From Sophora flavescens (Eukaryota; Streptophyta; Magnoliopsida; Fabales; Fabaceae), in contig CM061064.1 of assembly GCA_030762895.1 (NCBI GenBank), positions 238,915,086-238,979,085 of the forward strand: a DNA stretch of 64,000 nucleotides, given 5' to 3'. Shown here one piece after another: positions 33,701 through 45,350 of the stretch. The translations under genes were made by a program, and so were the position numbers. The notes under the pieces were generated by a model. The model saw only the letters and a list, made by a program, of their open reading frames with translations. It had not been told where the DNA came from and made no database searches. Each line of letters begins with the position of its first letter. Position 1 is the stretch's first letter.

Positions 33701-36541
33701 TTAATACGGAGGAAGATCCTGCTTGCCATGCCATTCCTTGGCCCGTTCTTTGTAGGTTTGTGCCCTTTTATATACTCGCATGCGGTTCCCGGACAGCTCA
33801 TTTAAGTTCAGGACCCTTCTATAATCAGCACGAACTCTCCACTCCGTGGTGGTCCTTTTTGAGATCAACTCATTGTCTGTACTGATCACCACGGTTGTGC
33901 CACCCTTCAATTTCAGTGCCTTACCATTCTTTTTCATGCCTTTGTTGATGAGCTCTTCCTTTGAACATTCATCCCTTGGGGGAATCGGTAAGGCTTCCAT
34001 ATCTTTCAACCACTCGAGGTAGACCTCATCCCCCAAAGGGTCTTTTTCCTTTCTATCATCATGGGATTTTACCAACACTTGAGCAAGTGAAGAACCATGG
34101 GCCTCTCTAGTTGCCTTTACAGTTGGATCCACTGTATCCACTCGATACACTTCCGACCTCTCTGCAGGGTGCTTCATTGCTTCAAAGAGATTGAAGACTA
34201 CCTCATCATCTTGCACCCTTAGAGTGATTTTCCCTTGCCGCACATCTATCAAGGCACCCCCAGTGGCCAAGAAGGGCCTACCCAATATGAGAGGAACCTC
34301 GGCGTCTTCATCCATATCAAGCACTACAAAGTCCGCCGAAAATATGAGCTTGTCCACCTTTACTAACAAGTCTTCGACCACCCCATAAGGATATTTTATA
34401 GAGCGATCGGCTAGTTGGAGCGACATCCGTGTATCCTTGAATTCTTTGATCCCCAACCTCTTCATCATAGAGAGGGGCATCAAGTTGATGCATGCCCCTA
34501 GATCACACAATGCCTTCCCTACAGTCATCCCCCCAATGGTGCATGGTATCGAAAAAGAACCGGGATCCTTCAACTTTGGAGGTAGTTTTCTCTGAAGAAT
34601 GGCACTACACTCCTCGGTCAAAGCAACCGTTTCTTCAGCCACTATCCTCCGCTTCTTGGTGAGAAGCTCCTTCATAAACCGGGCATATGATGGCATCTGT
34701 TCCAAGGCTTCCGCAAATGGAATGTTAATCTGAAGCTTGCGGAAGACATCAAGGAATCTGTTGAACTGCTTATCCTGTTGAGGTTTCTTCAATCTTTCAG
34801 GATACGAAACCTTCATGTAGGGCGGGAGGTCTTGGGGTTCAACCCACTTCTTCCTTCGGAACTCTTCATCCACAAGTTTCAGCCTTCCCCCTTGCTCCGG
34901 TGCCTTGTCACTTGCCAACCCTTCTTTCTCTGGTTGCTCTTCTTCAACGGGTAGTTGTTCCGGGCCCTTGTCATCCTGAGAACTAGTGGTACCCCTGCTA
35001 GGTTCCAACACCCTTCCGCTTCTAGTTGTGATGGCATTGCATTGGTTCTTCGGGTTGTTCTTGGTGTCTCCTGGGAGGGTGCCTGGGAGACGCTCATTAA
35101 GTTGCCTCGCGAGCTGAGCAACCTGCGTCTCTAGATTGTGAATTACTGACCCTGTATGAGTTGCCAACTTGTCAACTGACGCATTTACTTTCTCTAAAGC
35201 TGTGCATGTATAGGTTGACAACTTCTCAACTGTCGCGGTCATCTTCTCAAAGGCCAGCTCCCACGGTTGTCTTCCACCATCTGATATTTGCAACTGATTA
35301 GGCCCCGGAGGAGCCTGCTGAGTATTGCGCTGCTGAATTGCAAGGTTCGGTCTCAGACCCTGCTGAGGTTGTTGCCAATTCTGTTGAAGATGTTGTTGAC
35401 CGGCTAGACCACCATTAACATCACTCCAAGCAAATCCCGGATGGTCTCTTCTCATGTAGCCCCTATTCTGATTTTGATTGTTCCTCTAATAGTTGTTCTG
35501 GGGCACAGTGTCATAGAAGTTGTGGCATGAGTCCACATGTTACTGAGAGAAATTTAGCGGGTAAATCTGAGTGTCATGATCTCCATTACAATTTGCACAA
35601 CCCGGAGGCATTCCCTCGTGTATCGCATTAACCCTCTTGTTCCCAGACAAAGCCTCATTCTGCATCTTAAAAAGTCTGTTTTGCTCTAAAATGGCTTCCA
35701 TTGTCCCAGAACTGATTCCACTTGAGGTCTCCCTACCACGGTTGTAATCATTATATGACATCTTCTCTAACAATGTCCATCCATCCTCCGCTGATAAATA
35801 AGAGAAAGAACCGCCAGCTGCGGCATCACAGTTCATCTGATAGCGTCCCGTCAACCCATTAAAGAAGTGCTGAACTTTGGAAACCGGGTCGAAGAACGCT
35901 GAAGGACATCTTCTCAATAACCCATTGTACCTCTCCCATGCTTCATTGTAAGTTTCATCCTCCGTTTGCCTGAATGATGTGACGGCTATTCTTGCTTGTG
36001 CCTTTCGAGGAGGGAAATATTTGGTTAGGAACTTCTGTGCCATCTGCTCCCAAGTTCTGATGCTGTTCCTATCCAAACTGTCAACCCAATCGCGAGCGAC
36101 ATCCCTAAGAGAGAGAGGGAAGAGCCGCAAGCGAAACTCATCTTGTGAGACTCCTCTTGTCTTCTGTAAGTCACAGGCTTCAAGGAAGCGAGTGATGTGT
36201 CTATGCGGGTCTTGCTTGCCACTGCCGTCGAATTGGTTCTCACGGATCTGGAATGTGACACATGCTTCCACTCTGAAGGAGTCTGTGTTCAGGTTGCCCC
36301 TCACAATAGAAGAGTCACAATCACCCAAGCTGGGTAGATCGTACTCGAAGAGAGGCTTGTAACGAGGAGGAGGAGGAGGAGGAGGATTTTCTTCAGCCAT
36401 GCCCTCTATTTTAATTCCTTCAATTCTTTTCCGTTCCCTGGCTTCTTTCCTTAATTGCCGCTCGGTCCTGGTGATCTCGGAATCAAATAGCAAGTCCTCT
36501 TGTAGAAGGGCACCTCGCATACAAAAACAGGCAAAGACCAA
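33701..36541 (-). pseudogene. Athila-like gag-protease polyprotein with two in-frame stops
   Basis: One minus-strand frame runs from about 36500 to 33701. The N-terminal part has RQLRKEARERKRIEG and a PPPPPPP run. The capsid-like core shows ITRFLEACDLQKTRG, WEQMAQKFLTKYFPP and FFNGL (36250-35850). A cysteine-containing CANCNGDHDTQIYPL follows near 35560. Stops at 35537-35539 (TAA) and about 35489 (TAG) interrupt the frame. The protease has CDLGACINLMP with an ILGRPFLATG flap-region motif (34500-34250). The frame ends about 560 bp beyond the protease without reaching RT. The translation start is uncertain because several ATGs precede the gag core. Confidence 0.88.
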
Positions 36542-36658
36542 GTGGAATCAAAGAAGCAGAGAAAAATAATAGCAATTAAATAAAAGAAAATAAAACTAAA
36601 AGTCAGCTTAACCAAACAACCGAATTTCCTAAAAATTAGGAAAACTGGCCGTGCCAAT

Positions 36659-36675
36659 CCCCGGCAACGGCGCCA
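36659..36675 (-). other. Athila-like primer-binding site
   Basis: On the minus strand TGGCGCCGTTGCCGGGG lies six bases after the 5' LTR. This is the tRNA-Asp type site typical of Athila and relatives. Confidence 0.9.
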
Positions 36676-37521
36676 AAAACTTGTTGACTCACCGGCAAGT
36701 GTACCGGGTCGTCGCAAGTAATAAAACACGGTAAGAGTCTACCGAGGTCGAACACAAGGATTGGGCTACCAATTCGACTAATTTCACGAAAAATCCGATA
36801 AGTTGGTTAAGTAGAGAAAGTGGTTGGAGGGAAACTAGGATCACAATTCAAATTAACGAATCAAATCAAATCAATTAAGATATGGTGATGAAATCTGGAA
36901 TTAAAGGCATCTAAGGTTGCGAATCCACCTACCCAATCATGCAAAGTACCTAAGTGATAATGATCTCCTCCCTAGGTTCAATTTTAATGTCAACGGGACC
37001 CCTAAATTCTCCTATATCCACTGTCGTGCTCAATAGGACGTATTCGATGATTTGAGTTAATTACTTACTAGGTCTCTTAACCCTAATCTCGAATTCTATT
37101 AATTCTTGTTCCCTAAGAGTTGCATCGATCTCCTATTCACTCTCGTGCAACACTCGATCGATGTTCCCAATTCAAGTTCTGAAACGCGAATCGCCTCTCG
37201 GCCTCAAACACGTTTAACTAGTGAATCACGCAAAACATATGATCAACACAATGAAAGCAGAATTGGAAAACAATAATTGAATTAAAGGAGAAGGATATAC
37301 ATCACTGAACACTATGCCGCCATGGGTGGCTTCATCGATCCCTTAGACAAGGGGATTAGCTCCTCATGTCCGTAACGATGCACGTACAATCGGAATTCAT
37401 CCTAAGCCTAAGAATAAGAAAAGAGAAGAGAAGGGGAGACGCAGCTCCAGAATAAGGGTTACAAAGATCTCTCAAAATTCTGATGCCAAAAAAAATCCCC
37501 TTTTTCTGTTCTGATCTGCTC

Positions 37522-37529
37522 TATTTATA
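37522..37529 (-). promoter_or_regulatory. TATA box in Athila-like 5' LTR
   Basis: TATAAATA on the minus strand, in the same place as in the left LTR. This copy would drive the element. Confidence 0.65.
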
Positions 37530-37539
37530 AGGAGGCCAC

Positions 37540-37910
37540 GCGTCACGGCCGTGATAGCCATCACGGCCAGGCCGTGACGGCTTCTATTTCTGGCGCACTT
37601 CTGGAATTTAAACTCTCGCGACGCGAAGGATGTCTCGCGACGCGAGTCTTCTTGTTACGGTCCGTGATGTGAATCACGGCTAGGCCGTGATGGTCTCTGA
37701 CTTTGGCACTTTTCTGGAGTTCAAACACTCGCGTCGCGAAGGAAGTCTCGCGACGCGAACCTTCTTTTCACGGCCCGTGATGTGAATCACGGCTAGGCCG
37801 TGATGTGCTCTGACTTGTGTGGATTTTAGGTCACGGCCGAGATATACTTCACGGCTAGGCCGTGATGGTCTCTGTCTTCCCGTGTCTTCAAACTCTCGCG
37901 GGGCGAGACC
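37540..37910. repeat. GC-rich palindromic repeats in right LTR
   Basis: The same two alternating motif types as at 30700-31095, with a few substitutions inside the palindromes (for example tcgcgtcgcgaag near 37729 and cggccgagatata near 37842). Confidence 0.9.
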
Positions 37911-38171
37911 TACAAAAGTGCTTTTTCCATTGCTTCTTGACTTCCTTGATTCTCAGGGCTTCATTTATTTAACCTGAAACAACAAAAGCAACCACAAGCG
38001 TAATTCTATTCAAAATAACCTAAAAACTACACAAAATACACCAAACGAGTCAAAGACTAACTTTGGAACGAAACAAGGCGAATTTGGGCGAAAACGAGAG
38101 TGAACTCGAATAAATGACACATAAACCCCAGTTCATCTAGTCATAAAACTAGATAAGCCAGAGGCTTATCA

Positions 38172-39772
38172 GAAACCCCAATGACAAGCTAAGAACCAGA
38201 TCAACTTTTAGAGAACAAGATATTTCTGCACTAGTCTTTGAGTTGGAACCAAAGACAGTAGACGAGGCTCAGTTAGACGATGGTTGGATTCTAGCTATGC
38301 AAGAAGAACTGAATCATTTTGAAACAAGTGAAGTTTGGACTCTGGTTCCCCTGCCCAAAGACAAATCAGGGATTAGAACAAAGTGGGTTTACAGAAACAA
38401 ACTTGATGAAAATGGTAAGGTAATAAGAAACAAAGCACGACTTGTTGCTCAAGGTTTCTCTCAAGAAGAAGGTATAGATTACACTGAAACCTTTGCACAT
38501 GTTGCTAGATTAGAAGCAATTAGAATTCTACTTTCATTTGCTGCACATCATAGTATTATGCTTTTTCAGATGGATGTTAAAAGTGCTTTTCTAAATGGCT
38601 TTATTAATGAAGAAGTTTATGTTATGCAACCTCCGGGTTTTGAGAGTGAAACCCATCCTGAACATGTATATAAGCTTAAGAAAGCTTTGTACGGCCTTAA
38701 GCAAGCCCCCAGAGCTTGGTATGACAGGCTAAGTTCATTTCTTATGGAAAATGACTTTAATAAAGGAAAAGTAGACACAACTCTGTTTAGAAAATCAATT
38801 AAGTCTGATTTCATAGCTGTGCAAATTTATGTTGGTGATATCATTTTTGGGGCTACTAATGAATCTCTTTGCAAAGAATTCTCTAAGTTAATGCAGAAAG
38901 AATTTGAAATGAGCACGATGGGAGAACTCAAATTCTTCCTTGGACTTCAAGTAAAACAAACCTTGGACGAGGTGCTCATCCATCAAACTAAGTATACAAA
39001 AGAGCTTCTGAAGAAGTTTAAGATGGATGATTGTAAGCCAATGAATACCCCTATGCACCCCACTTCCATACTAAACAAAGATGATAAAGAGAAAAAGGTA
39101 GACCAAAAGGTATATAGAGGTATGATAGGATCTCTCTTATATCTTACTACGTCTAGGTCTGATATTATGTTCAGTGTATGTTTGTGTGCTCGATTTCAAT
39201 CTGATCATAGAGAATCTCACTTATCAGCAGTTAAGAGAAGTTTTAGATATTTAAAAGGTGCTACTAACCTTGGTTTGTGCTTTAAGAAAAATGAAGATTA
39301 CAGATTAGTTGGTTTCTGTGATGCTGACTATGTTGGGGATATAATTAAAAGAAAAAGCACTAGTGGAGGATGTCACTTCATTGGAGCTAATCTTGTCTCT
39401 TGGTCAAGCAAGAGGCAAAGTACCATTGCTTTATCAACTACTGAAGTTAAGTATATATTAGCTGCAAGTTGCTGTTCACAACTTCTTTGGATCAAACATC
39501 AATTGGAGGACTACAATGTGTTTATAAGTAGTATTCCACTTATGTGTGATAATACTGCTTCAATAAATCTATCTAAGAATCCAATTTTATATTCTAGAGC
39601 TAAGACCATAGAGATTAAACATCATTTTATTTGGGATTATGTGCAAAAAAGTGTGTTTGATATTCAATTTATAGATACTGACCATCAATGGGAAGATATC
39701 CTTACTAAACCTCTTGCAGAGGACAGATTTATCTTTATTAGAAAGCATCTTAACATGATATGTGTGGATTGA
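38172..39772 (+). pseudogene. Copia A reverse transcriptase and RNase H, YVGD active site
   Basis: Open throughout from 38243 to 39772. RT motifs in order are WVYRNKLDENG, ARLVAQGFSQEEG, FQMDVKSAFLNGF, ALYGLKQAPRAWYDRL, and IYVGDIIFGAT in place of the usual YVDD (codon GGT at 38834-38836). RNase H shows GFCDADYVGD, STSGGCHF, WSSKRQ and ALSTTEVKY, with the DNTASINLSKNP block after. The change of one catalytic Asp to Gly should abolish polymerisation, so I call it inactive despite the open frame. The remaining polyprotein lies upstream, split off by the Athila-like element. Confidence 0.92.
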
Positions 39773-40286
39773 TTTAGGCATCCAGCCTCAAGAAAATTGT
39801 TTTGTTAATTTTGCGTCTATTGCATATGCGCGTCTAATGCCTGTTAAATTTCTGCGTCTATTGCATGTTGTGTAGCGCGTACACTATATGTTCAATCTAC
39901 TGTTATGGTTTACTGCGTCCATTGTATAATTTCATACGTGTCCACAACTACTTGCATCTAAGCATATTTTTATTAAATGCGTTTATTTTGTCTTACTAGA
40001 CATATATATCTAGTATATTCTCTTTGCTGAGTCAGTAATTTCCATCATTCCCATCATAACCTTTTTATGGTTTCAAAATAACAAAGCCGTTTTACTCTTA
40101 ATGACATGTCTTGTCATTAATTTTTCTTTCGAATTATTTTCGAAGAAAAACCTTTGAAATTCAGAAACCTTTAAAGCCACTTCTCTTCCCTCGGAAAAAA
40201 TTTTCATTGCCTGAGTTTTTTTTTTTTTTTTTACGAACCTCGGTTTCTTTGTTTCTTTGAACCCTAACCTTCAAACCTCAAAAAAA
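39773..40286 (+). other. Spacer between pol and the 3' ORF of copia A
   Basis: 514 bp without a frame. The word gcgtctattgcat recurs several times (about 39812-39870). The end is pyrimidine-rich and leads to the ATG at 40287. Copia B has an equivalent spacer at 59352-59774. Confidence 0.6.
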
Positions 40287-40930
40287 ATGGCTTCACCTTC
40301 ACTCCCTGTCCATTCCTACGTCACTGATCCTCTGAACTTAGCGGTTGAACACCACTTTAATTTTGAAGTCTTGGAGGAGTACAACTTGAATGTAAACAAG
40401 TATATAAATGCAGCTGGATGGGACGACATGTTCTTAGAAAAAGTATCAATCTACCCCAACCTCATTAGGACCTTCTGGAGGAAACCTACAATCACTGAAA
40501 CTGAGATTATTAGCTTCGTGCTGGGAAAGAAGGTGATTATCTCTGAGAAGACCATTTCTGATGCTATTGCTTGTGCCCAAGAGGGTTGGGTATTACTGAT
40601 ACTTGGGAAGAAGACTTAGGTGGTTCTGAGTGAAATAGACAAGTATAAACATGAGGGGGGGGATTGAATTGTGTTTATCAGAATTTAAGCAAAGTTGAGA
40701 TCTTTTCGTAAACAGAAGCTAAATTTGGACGAGTGGAAGAATACAGGATGGACGGGTGACTTTCGCAAACACACCACTTGATAGACGTAAGAAAACTAAA
40801 GCAATTAAAGAGTTTAAGGAAAGAGAGATTGACACAGTTATTTATCCTAGTTCATTCTTCAAAGCAAAGAGCTGCGTCCAGTCCTTGGCAGCACCAAGAT
40901 TTATCCACTACAATTGATCAGGTTACAGAC

Positions 40931-41095
40931 TCAAGTATTATTTGCACACCTAGCCTCTTCAGGCTCAAAGACAAGTATTCTTTGCACACCTAGCCTCTTC
41001 AGGCTCAAGACAAGTATTGTTTGCACACCTAGCCTCTTCATGCTCAAAGACAAGTATTCTTTTCACACCTAGCCTCTTCAGGCTCACTCAGGTTT
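40931..41095 (-). repeat. Four 40-bp repeats in the solo LTR
   Basis: The block acaagtatt..tttgcacacctagcctcttc..ggctcaaag recurs with starts near 40941, 40981, 41020 and 41060. On the minus strand it contains gagcctgaagaggct and aatacttgt, a segment found once in each of the copia A and B LTRs (near 46978 and 54133). Confidence 0.85.
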
Positions 41096-41809
41096 GTTTG
41101 AGGGATTTGGTTTGTAATGAATACAACTTAGACAGACAGAACTTTCACTAACACTCAGAGAGTGGTTTAAATGTAAAGCTTAGGAAAGTCTGCGTGATAA
41201 ATTCAAATGATTGAAGAATAAAGAATGAAAGAAATGAAGAAATTAATACACAAAGTAATGGCTTTTTAATGCAATGTGTATTCTCTCCTTCTTCATCTTC
41301 AATGACTTCTGTATTTATGGTCTTCAAGCATTTTGGATCCGTTAGAGACATTCCCTCAGATGTTGGCTTCAAGCAGAACTTCATTAAATGCAATAGGGTC
41401 ATTCTGGGCAGACATTAATGCAATAGAGTCGTTGGTTGTACTCTAACATGAAAGATCATGGCTTTATGCATCGTGATACAGCCATATCAGAGTTGTACAG
41501 AGAGCTTTTTGTATTTTACGGAGCACACTTCCCTTTCGTGTAAGGACCAGAGGTACTAGGGAATAAAGCATGTTGGAAGCATTCTTTAACTGGTCTTTGG
41601 TTCTGATTATCCAAGGTTTCTTGAGAGAGTAACTTCTGACTTTTCTTGATAATCGTGAAATTGAGTAGGAGAGAAGGCTTCAAGTCTCTTTCTGGTTCTT
41701 GAAATACGATTCTGATAATCCTTATAGAATTCGCGTCTATAAGATAAGTGCTTCCATCTTGAAAATAGTCGCGTCTATCTAGCCATTTGAGTTTTCATTC
41801 GAGCTAGTA

Positions 41810-42475
41810 GACGAGCTCCATATTAAGGACTCGGTAAGTCCAAAGACTAGTGTGGACGAGCGCTTCTGTCACCTTTAGTGGACGAGCACTTATGTTACTT
41901 TAGTGGATGAGAGCCTCTATTACTTTAGTGGACGAGAGCCTCTGTTACTTTAGTGGACGAGAGCCTCTGTTACTTTAGTAGACGAGCTCCATATGCCACG
42001 TCATTGGACGAGCCATTGTGATTCCTCAATGGACGAGCTCCATCTGCCACGTCATTGGTCGAGCGCTTCTGATACCTTAATGGACGAGATCCAGATGCCA
42101 CGTTATTGGACGAGCCATTCTGATACTTTAATGGACGAGCTATTATGATACCTTTATGGATGAGCTCCATCCGCCGCGTCATTGGACGGACCATTCTGAT
42201 ACCTTAAGTAGACGAGCGCCTCTGTCACTTTAGTAGACACTGGCTTTCATCACTTTAGTGGACGCAAGTTTCTATCTCTTGTGTTTTGGATGTGCGCTTC
42301 AATCACTACAGTGTTGGACGTTTGTTTCAATCACTTGTGTGGTGGACGTGAGCTTCTATCACTACACTGTTGGACATGAGCTTCTATTACTTGTGTTGGA
42401 CGTGAGCTTCTATCACTACACTGTTGGACGTGAGCTTCTATTACTTGTGTTGGACGTATGATTCTCTCATTTAAT
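41810..42475 (-). repeat. Degenerate GACGAG-based repeats in the solo LTR
   Basis: Units of 25-60 bp such as ctttagtggacgagagcctctgtta and ggacgagctccatctgccac recur, then ggacgtgagcttctatcac units at 42330-42460. The word agacgag with tccaaagactt is also frequent in the copia A and B LTRs, so this array is an expansion of LTR-internal words. Confidence 0.8.
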
Positions 42476-45350
42476 CTGCACACTCGATAGACAGGTTAGC
42501 AACCAATATGAAGGTTAATTAAATCATTAACCAATGTTTAGTTCTCATCAAAACTTAGAGAAATGCACATTAGACATTTTAGTGACTTAAGACTGAGACC
42601 ATTGCTGTTACCCTAATAAAAGAAGATACTGTAAGAACTCATTCCTGGAAGTATGCTGAGTTGAAAGATAAAATCAGAATCCTCCATCAGATTCTGAACA
42701 AGACTGTCTTACACAAGACTGTCTCCAAGGACAACCTCTCTGCTCACCACAAATTCTGCCTGTGCAATCTCTTCTGGGAAACCAAAATCAACCTTCCCTG
42801 GATTCTGTTTAACAGATTCAAACAAGCTATACAAAATAGAAAGAACCTCTCTACCATTCCCTACACTCACCTTCTATAAAAGATTCTCAAGAATCAAGGT
42901 GTTTATGATGTCCTTGCTGCCATGTCTGAAGAAAATCAGAACAAAATTCTATCTGAGAAAGGAATGTCCGCTGCTGATTTTGGGAGAAGCAATCTCTCGG
43001 CATGCAACTAAGTACTTACAAACAAATTGCCTTGGCCAAAGCAGTAGAAGCTATGAAAATCAATGAAGAAATGATTGAGGCCAACAATGTTGAAGTCCTA
43101 GGAATAAAAAGAGGAACTAGGCAAAAGACCATTGCAGCAAGGAAACCTGCCCCCAAGAGGCCAGCTGGTGACATTGTAATTAGGGAACCTACTAGTGCTC
43201 CTGCTTTGAAGAGGCAAAGAAGAATCATCTTCTCACACAATGAGGATGAGGAAGCTGATGAGGACAGAGTTCCTATCAGTACCATCCTGAAGAAGCAGAA
43301 AACTTCTGCTGTTACTGCTGTTGTCACTGCTGCTGAGGTCTTTGTGCCTGTCTCAACACAAACCAGAAGGCAACCTGCAAGAAAGGCCACAACAACTATG
43401 ACCTCAAAGGTAACCATCTCTGCTAGTGATCCTGTTCAAATAGCAGTAGACGCCTTAGTGTCTAGTTTAGAAAATAGAGATGATACTCTCCCTGCTGCTG
43501 TTGCCTCTGTTGAAAATGTTATTGTCTCTGCTCCAAATGAGGTGTTTAACCAAAACATAACTGACAATGTTTATATTCCATCTCCACTCTCTCCCCAACC
43601 AACACAAACTGACCAAACCACAAATTTACCTACACATTCCCCTGCTCACTCACAAATAGCCTCCTCATCTAGACCACAATTTCAACCAATTATCCCTGCT
43701 GATGATCCTTGGTTCAATCAACCAGATGCTGGCATTTCCCCTGGTGCTCCCTTCCCAAAACCTTTAAGAACTTTATTTCCTTTCACTCCAATTTCTGTTG
43801 TTTATGATGGCAAACCTGAGGATTGGGCTAAAGTAAAGAGAGATTGGAGAGTTCTGTTTTTCACTCACCAACCTGAATCTGAACACATCCCTGATAGGTG
43901 GTACCCCCTACCTAAGTATGAAGAAGAAATAGACCCACCGGTTGAACCCTACCATAAACAACATCCTGACTGCAAACTAATCACAAATGTTCCTTCACAT
44001 ATGTTCAACAACCTTGGACCCTTAGCCACTCACTTGCCCCATAAAAGATTCCCTCCCAGGAAAATCTATCCTAATCTTGTCAAAACTCCACCTCTCATAC
44101 CTTTCACTGATGGAGTTCAGAGACATGTGATAAGTGTCTGGGAGACAGACCCACTAAGGAAGAATCTTCCTACCCTCCATGAAAGAAGAGCGAGATCCTC
44201 ACAACATGTCCCTATGATCATGGACAGTGACACAAAATGGGTATCCTTCAAGCATCCAGGTGTCTATGGGAGGGCCTCTGATTTCTTCAAGGATCGGCTC
44301 ATCTATGAAATACTGAAGTGGGAATTCAGTCATTTCAGAGTTGACAGAGATGCACATTTTGTCCCTCCATCATGGCTGAGGCATAATGCAGAAATAAGAG
44401 TTGGAATCATACCTTATATGATCTGTTGAAGACTACAGATGATTGATCTGAGCAAGGACAAGGACAAGAAGAATAGAAGATTCAAAGGAGTAATGCCACA
44501 AGCTGAATCAGTAATGCTTGATCTGAATCAAGAAACCTTTGACTACTCCTTGCTGGACTATTATTTGAAATCTGAGTCTATTGGGATGATTAATGAAAAA
44601 TGTGCTGCTGACTTCTGGAAATCCCACATCATTCATTGCACAAGAGAAACATCTTCCTTTGGTCTGAACCAAGAAGAGAAAAAGGCCATTCCTAAAGTCA
44701 GAGGCAAATGTGGGCTTTCAAACTTTAGATACATGATCTACAAAGATCTATGGGGACTTCCTATAACAAGTAGGAATATGGAATTCTCTTATCCCATTAA
44801 ATGGGCAAAGGAAATAGCAGCAACCACTTTACCCCTTCTTGTGATTAAGCCTACCCCTCCTTCACCTCCTTCTGAGCACACAAGATGAAATTGTAGTTAA
44901 AGGACCTGGGATGCCACTATTGTTGACTTAGGGGGTCATGAGAAAGAGGTTGTTGAGTCTATTCCCAAACAAAGAACCTCCGAAAAGTACACTTCTCAAC
45001 CACAAGCTCTGGCTGTGGTTCACCCTTCAGACCATCCTAAACATTCCAGAGCATTAAGCACCTTTCAAGCACCTACTAATTTCCAAGAATCTACTGAAAG
45101 TTCGAGACAACGTGCTCTGCCACCAAATCTAGAAGAAGTTCTTGGCAAGATAGTTGATGAAAGAGTTGGCAAGCTGGTTGAAGAGAAGGTTGAAAAGATG
45201 ACTGAGAAGATCACTGAGGAATTCTCTCAGAGAGTTCAAGTATCTATGGCTCCAAACTTAGAGGTTGTGAACAAAATGCTGGAATTTTTGACTAATTTCA
45301 AGAAAACCCAGACTCAGAATCAACCTCCTGCACCACCTCCTCCTGCCTAA

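Larger units (their letters stand above)
29846..38171 (-). mobile_element. Athila-like gag-protease element, rearranged left end
   Basis: Outer termini are TGTTGACTC and GCTTATCA. The 5-bp duplication GAAAC is at 29841-29845 and 38172-38176. On the minus strand the order is 5' LTR (36682-38171), tRNA-Asp type primer site, gag-protease, noncoding 3' region, polypurine tract and 3' LTR. RT, RNase H and integrase are absent, so it is non-autonomous. The 3' LTR side is abnormal: a complete LTR (29846-31354), then 762 bp of copia A RT sequence, then only 125 bp of LTR joined to the internal region. Confidence 0.88.
36682..38171 (-). repeat. Athila-like 5' LTR (right copy)
   Basis: Termini are TGTTGACTC and GCTTATCA. 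The TATA box is on the minus strand at 37522-37529. It carries the same GC-rich repeats at 37540-37910 as the left copy, minus one cgcggggcgag unit. The target duplication GAAAC follows. Confidence 0.93.
40631..42592 (-). mobile_element. Solo LTR of a related SIRE-like copia family
   Basis: 1962 bp flanked by CTGAG at 40626-40630 and 42593-42597. On the minus strand it ends tctatttca, with the C-rich stretch caattcaatccccccctc near its 3' end as in the copia A and B LTRs. The other end reads TCTTAAG, so the expected terminal TG is degenerate. It carries two tandem arrays and a TATA-like ATAAATAC on the minus strand near 41311-41319. No coding region is present. Confidence 0.82.
40287..45350 (+). 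pseudogene. Copia A 3' ORF (env-like / plant-transposon-protein type), split by a solo LTR
   Basis: It starts MASPSLPVHSYVTDPL at 40287 in an A-rich context. After YNLNVNKYINAAGWDD the frame shifts near 40595. The solo LTR at 40631-42592 interrupts it; without the insert and one CTGAG copy, the codon phase is continuous across the site. The right part resumes at 42598 (plant-transposon-protein-like NLFWETKINLPWILF), has stops near 42877 and 43010, and is open in another frame at 43002-44429 and 44439-44888. The last part (45015-45350) has a charged, heptad-like helix and a proline tail. I see no convincing signal peptide or membrane segment. A third ORF here is known for SIRE/Maximus; its role is unproven. 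Confidence 0.75.

Noticed and set aside
40931..41095. Regularly spaced repeats considered as a CRISPR-like array
   Set aside because: The units are contiguous tandem repeats without unique spacers, in plant retrotransposon LTR sequence.
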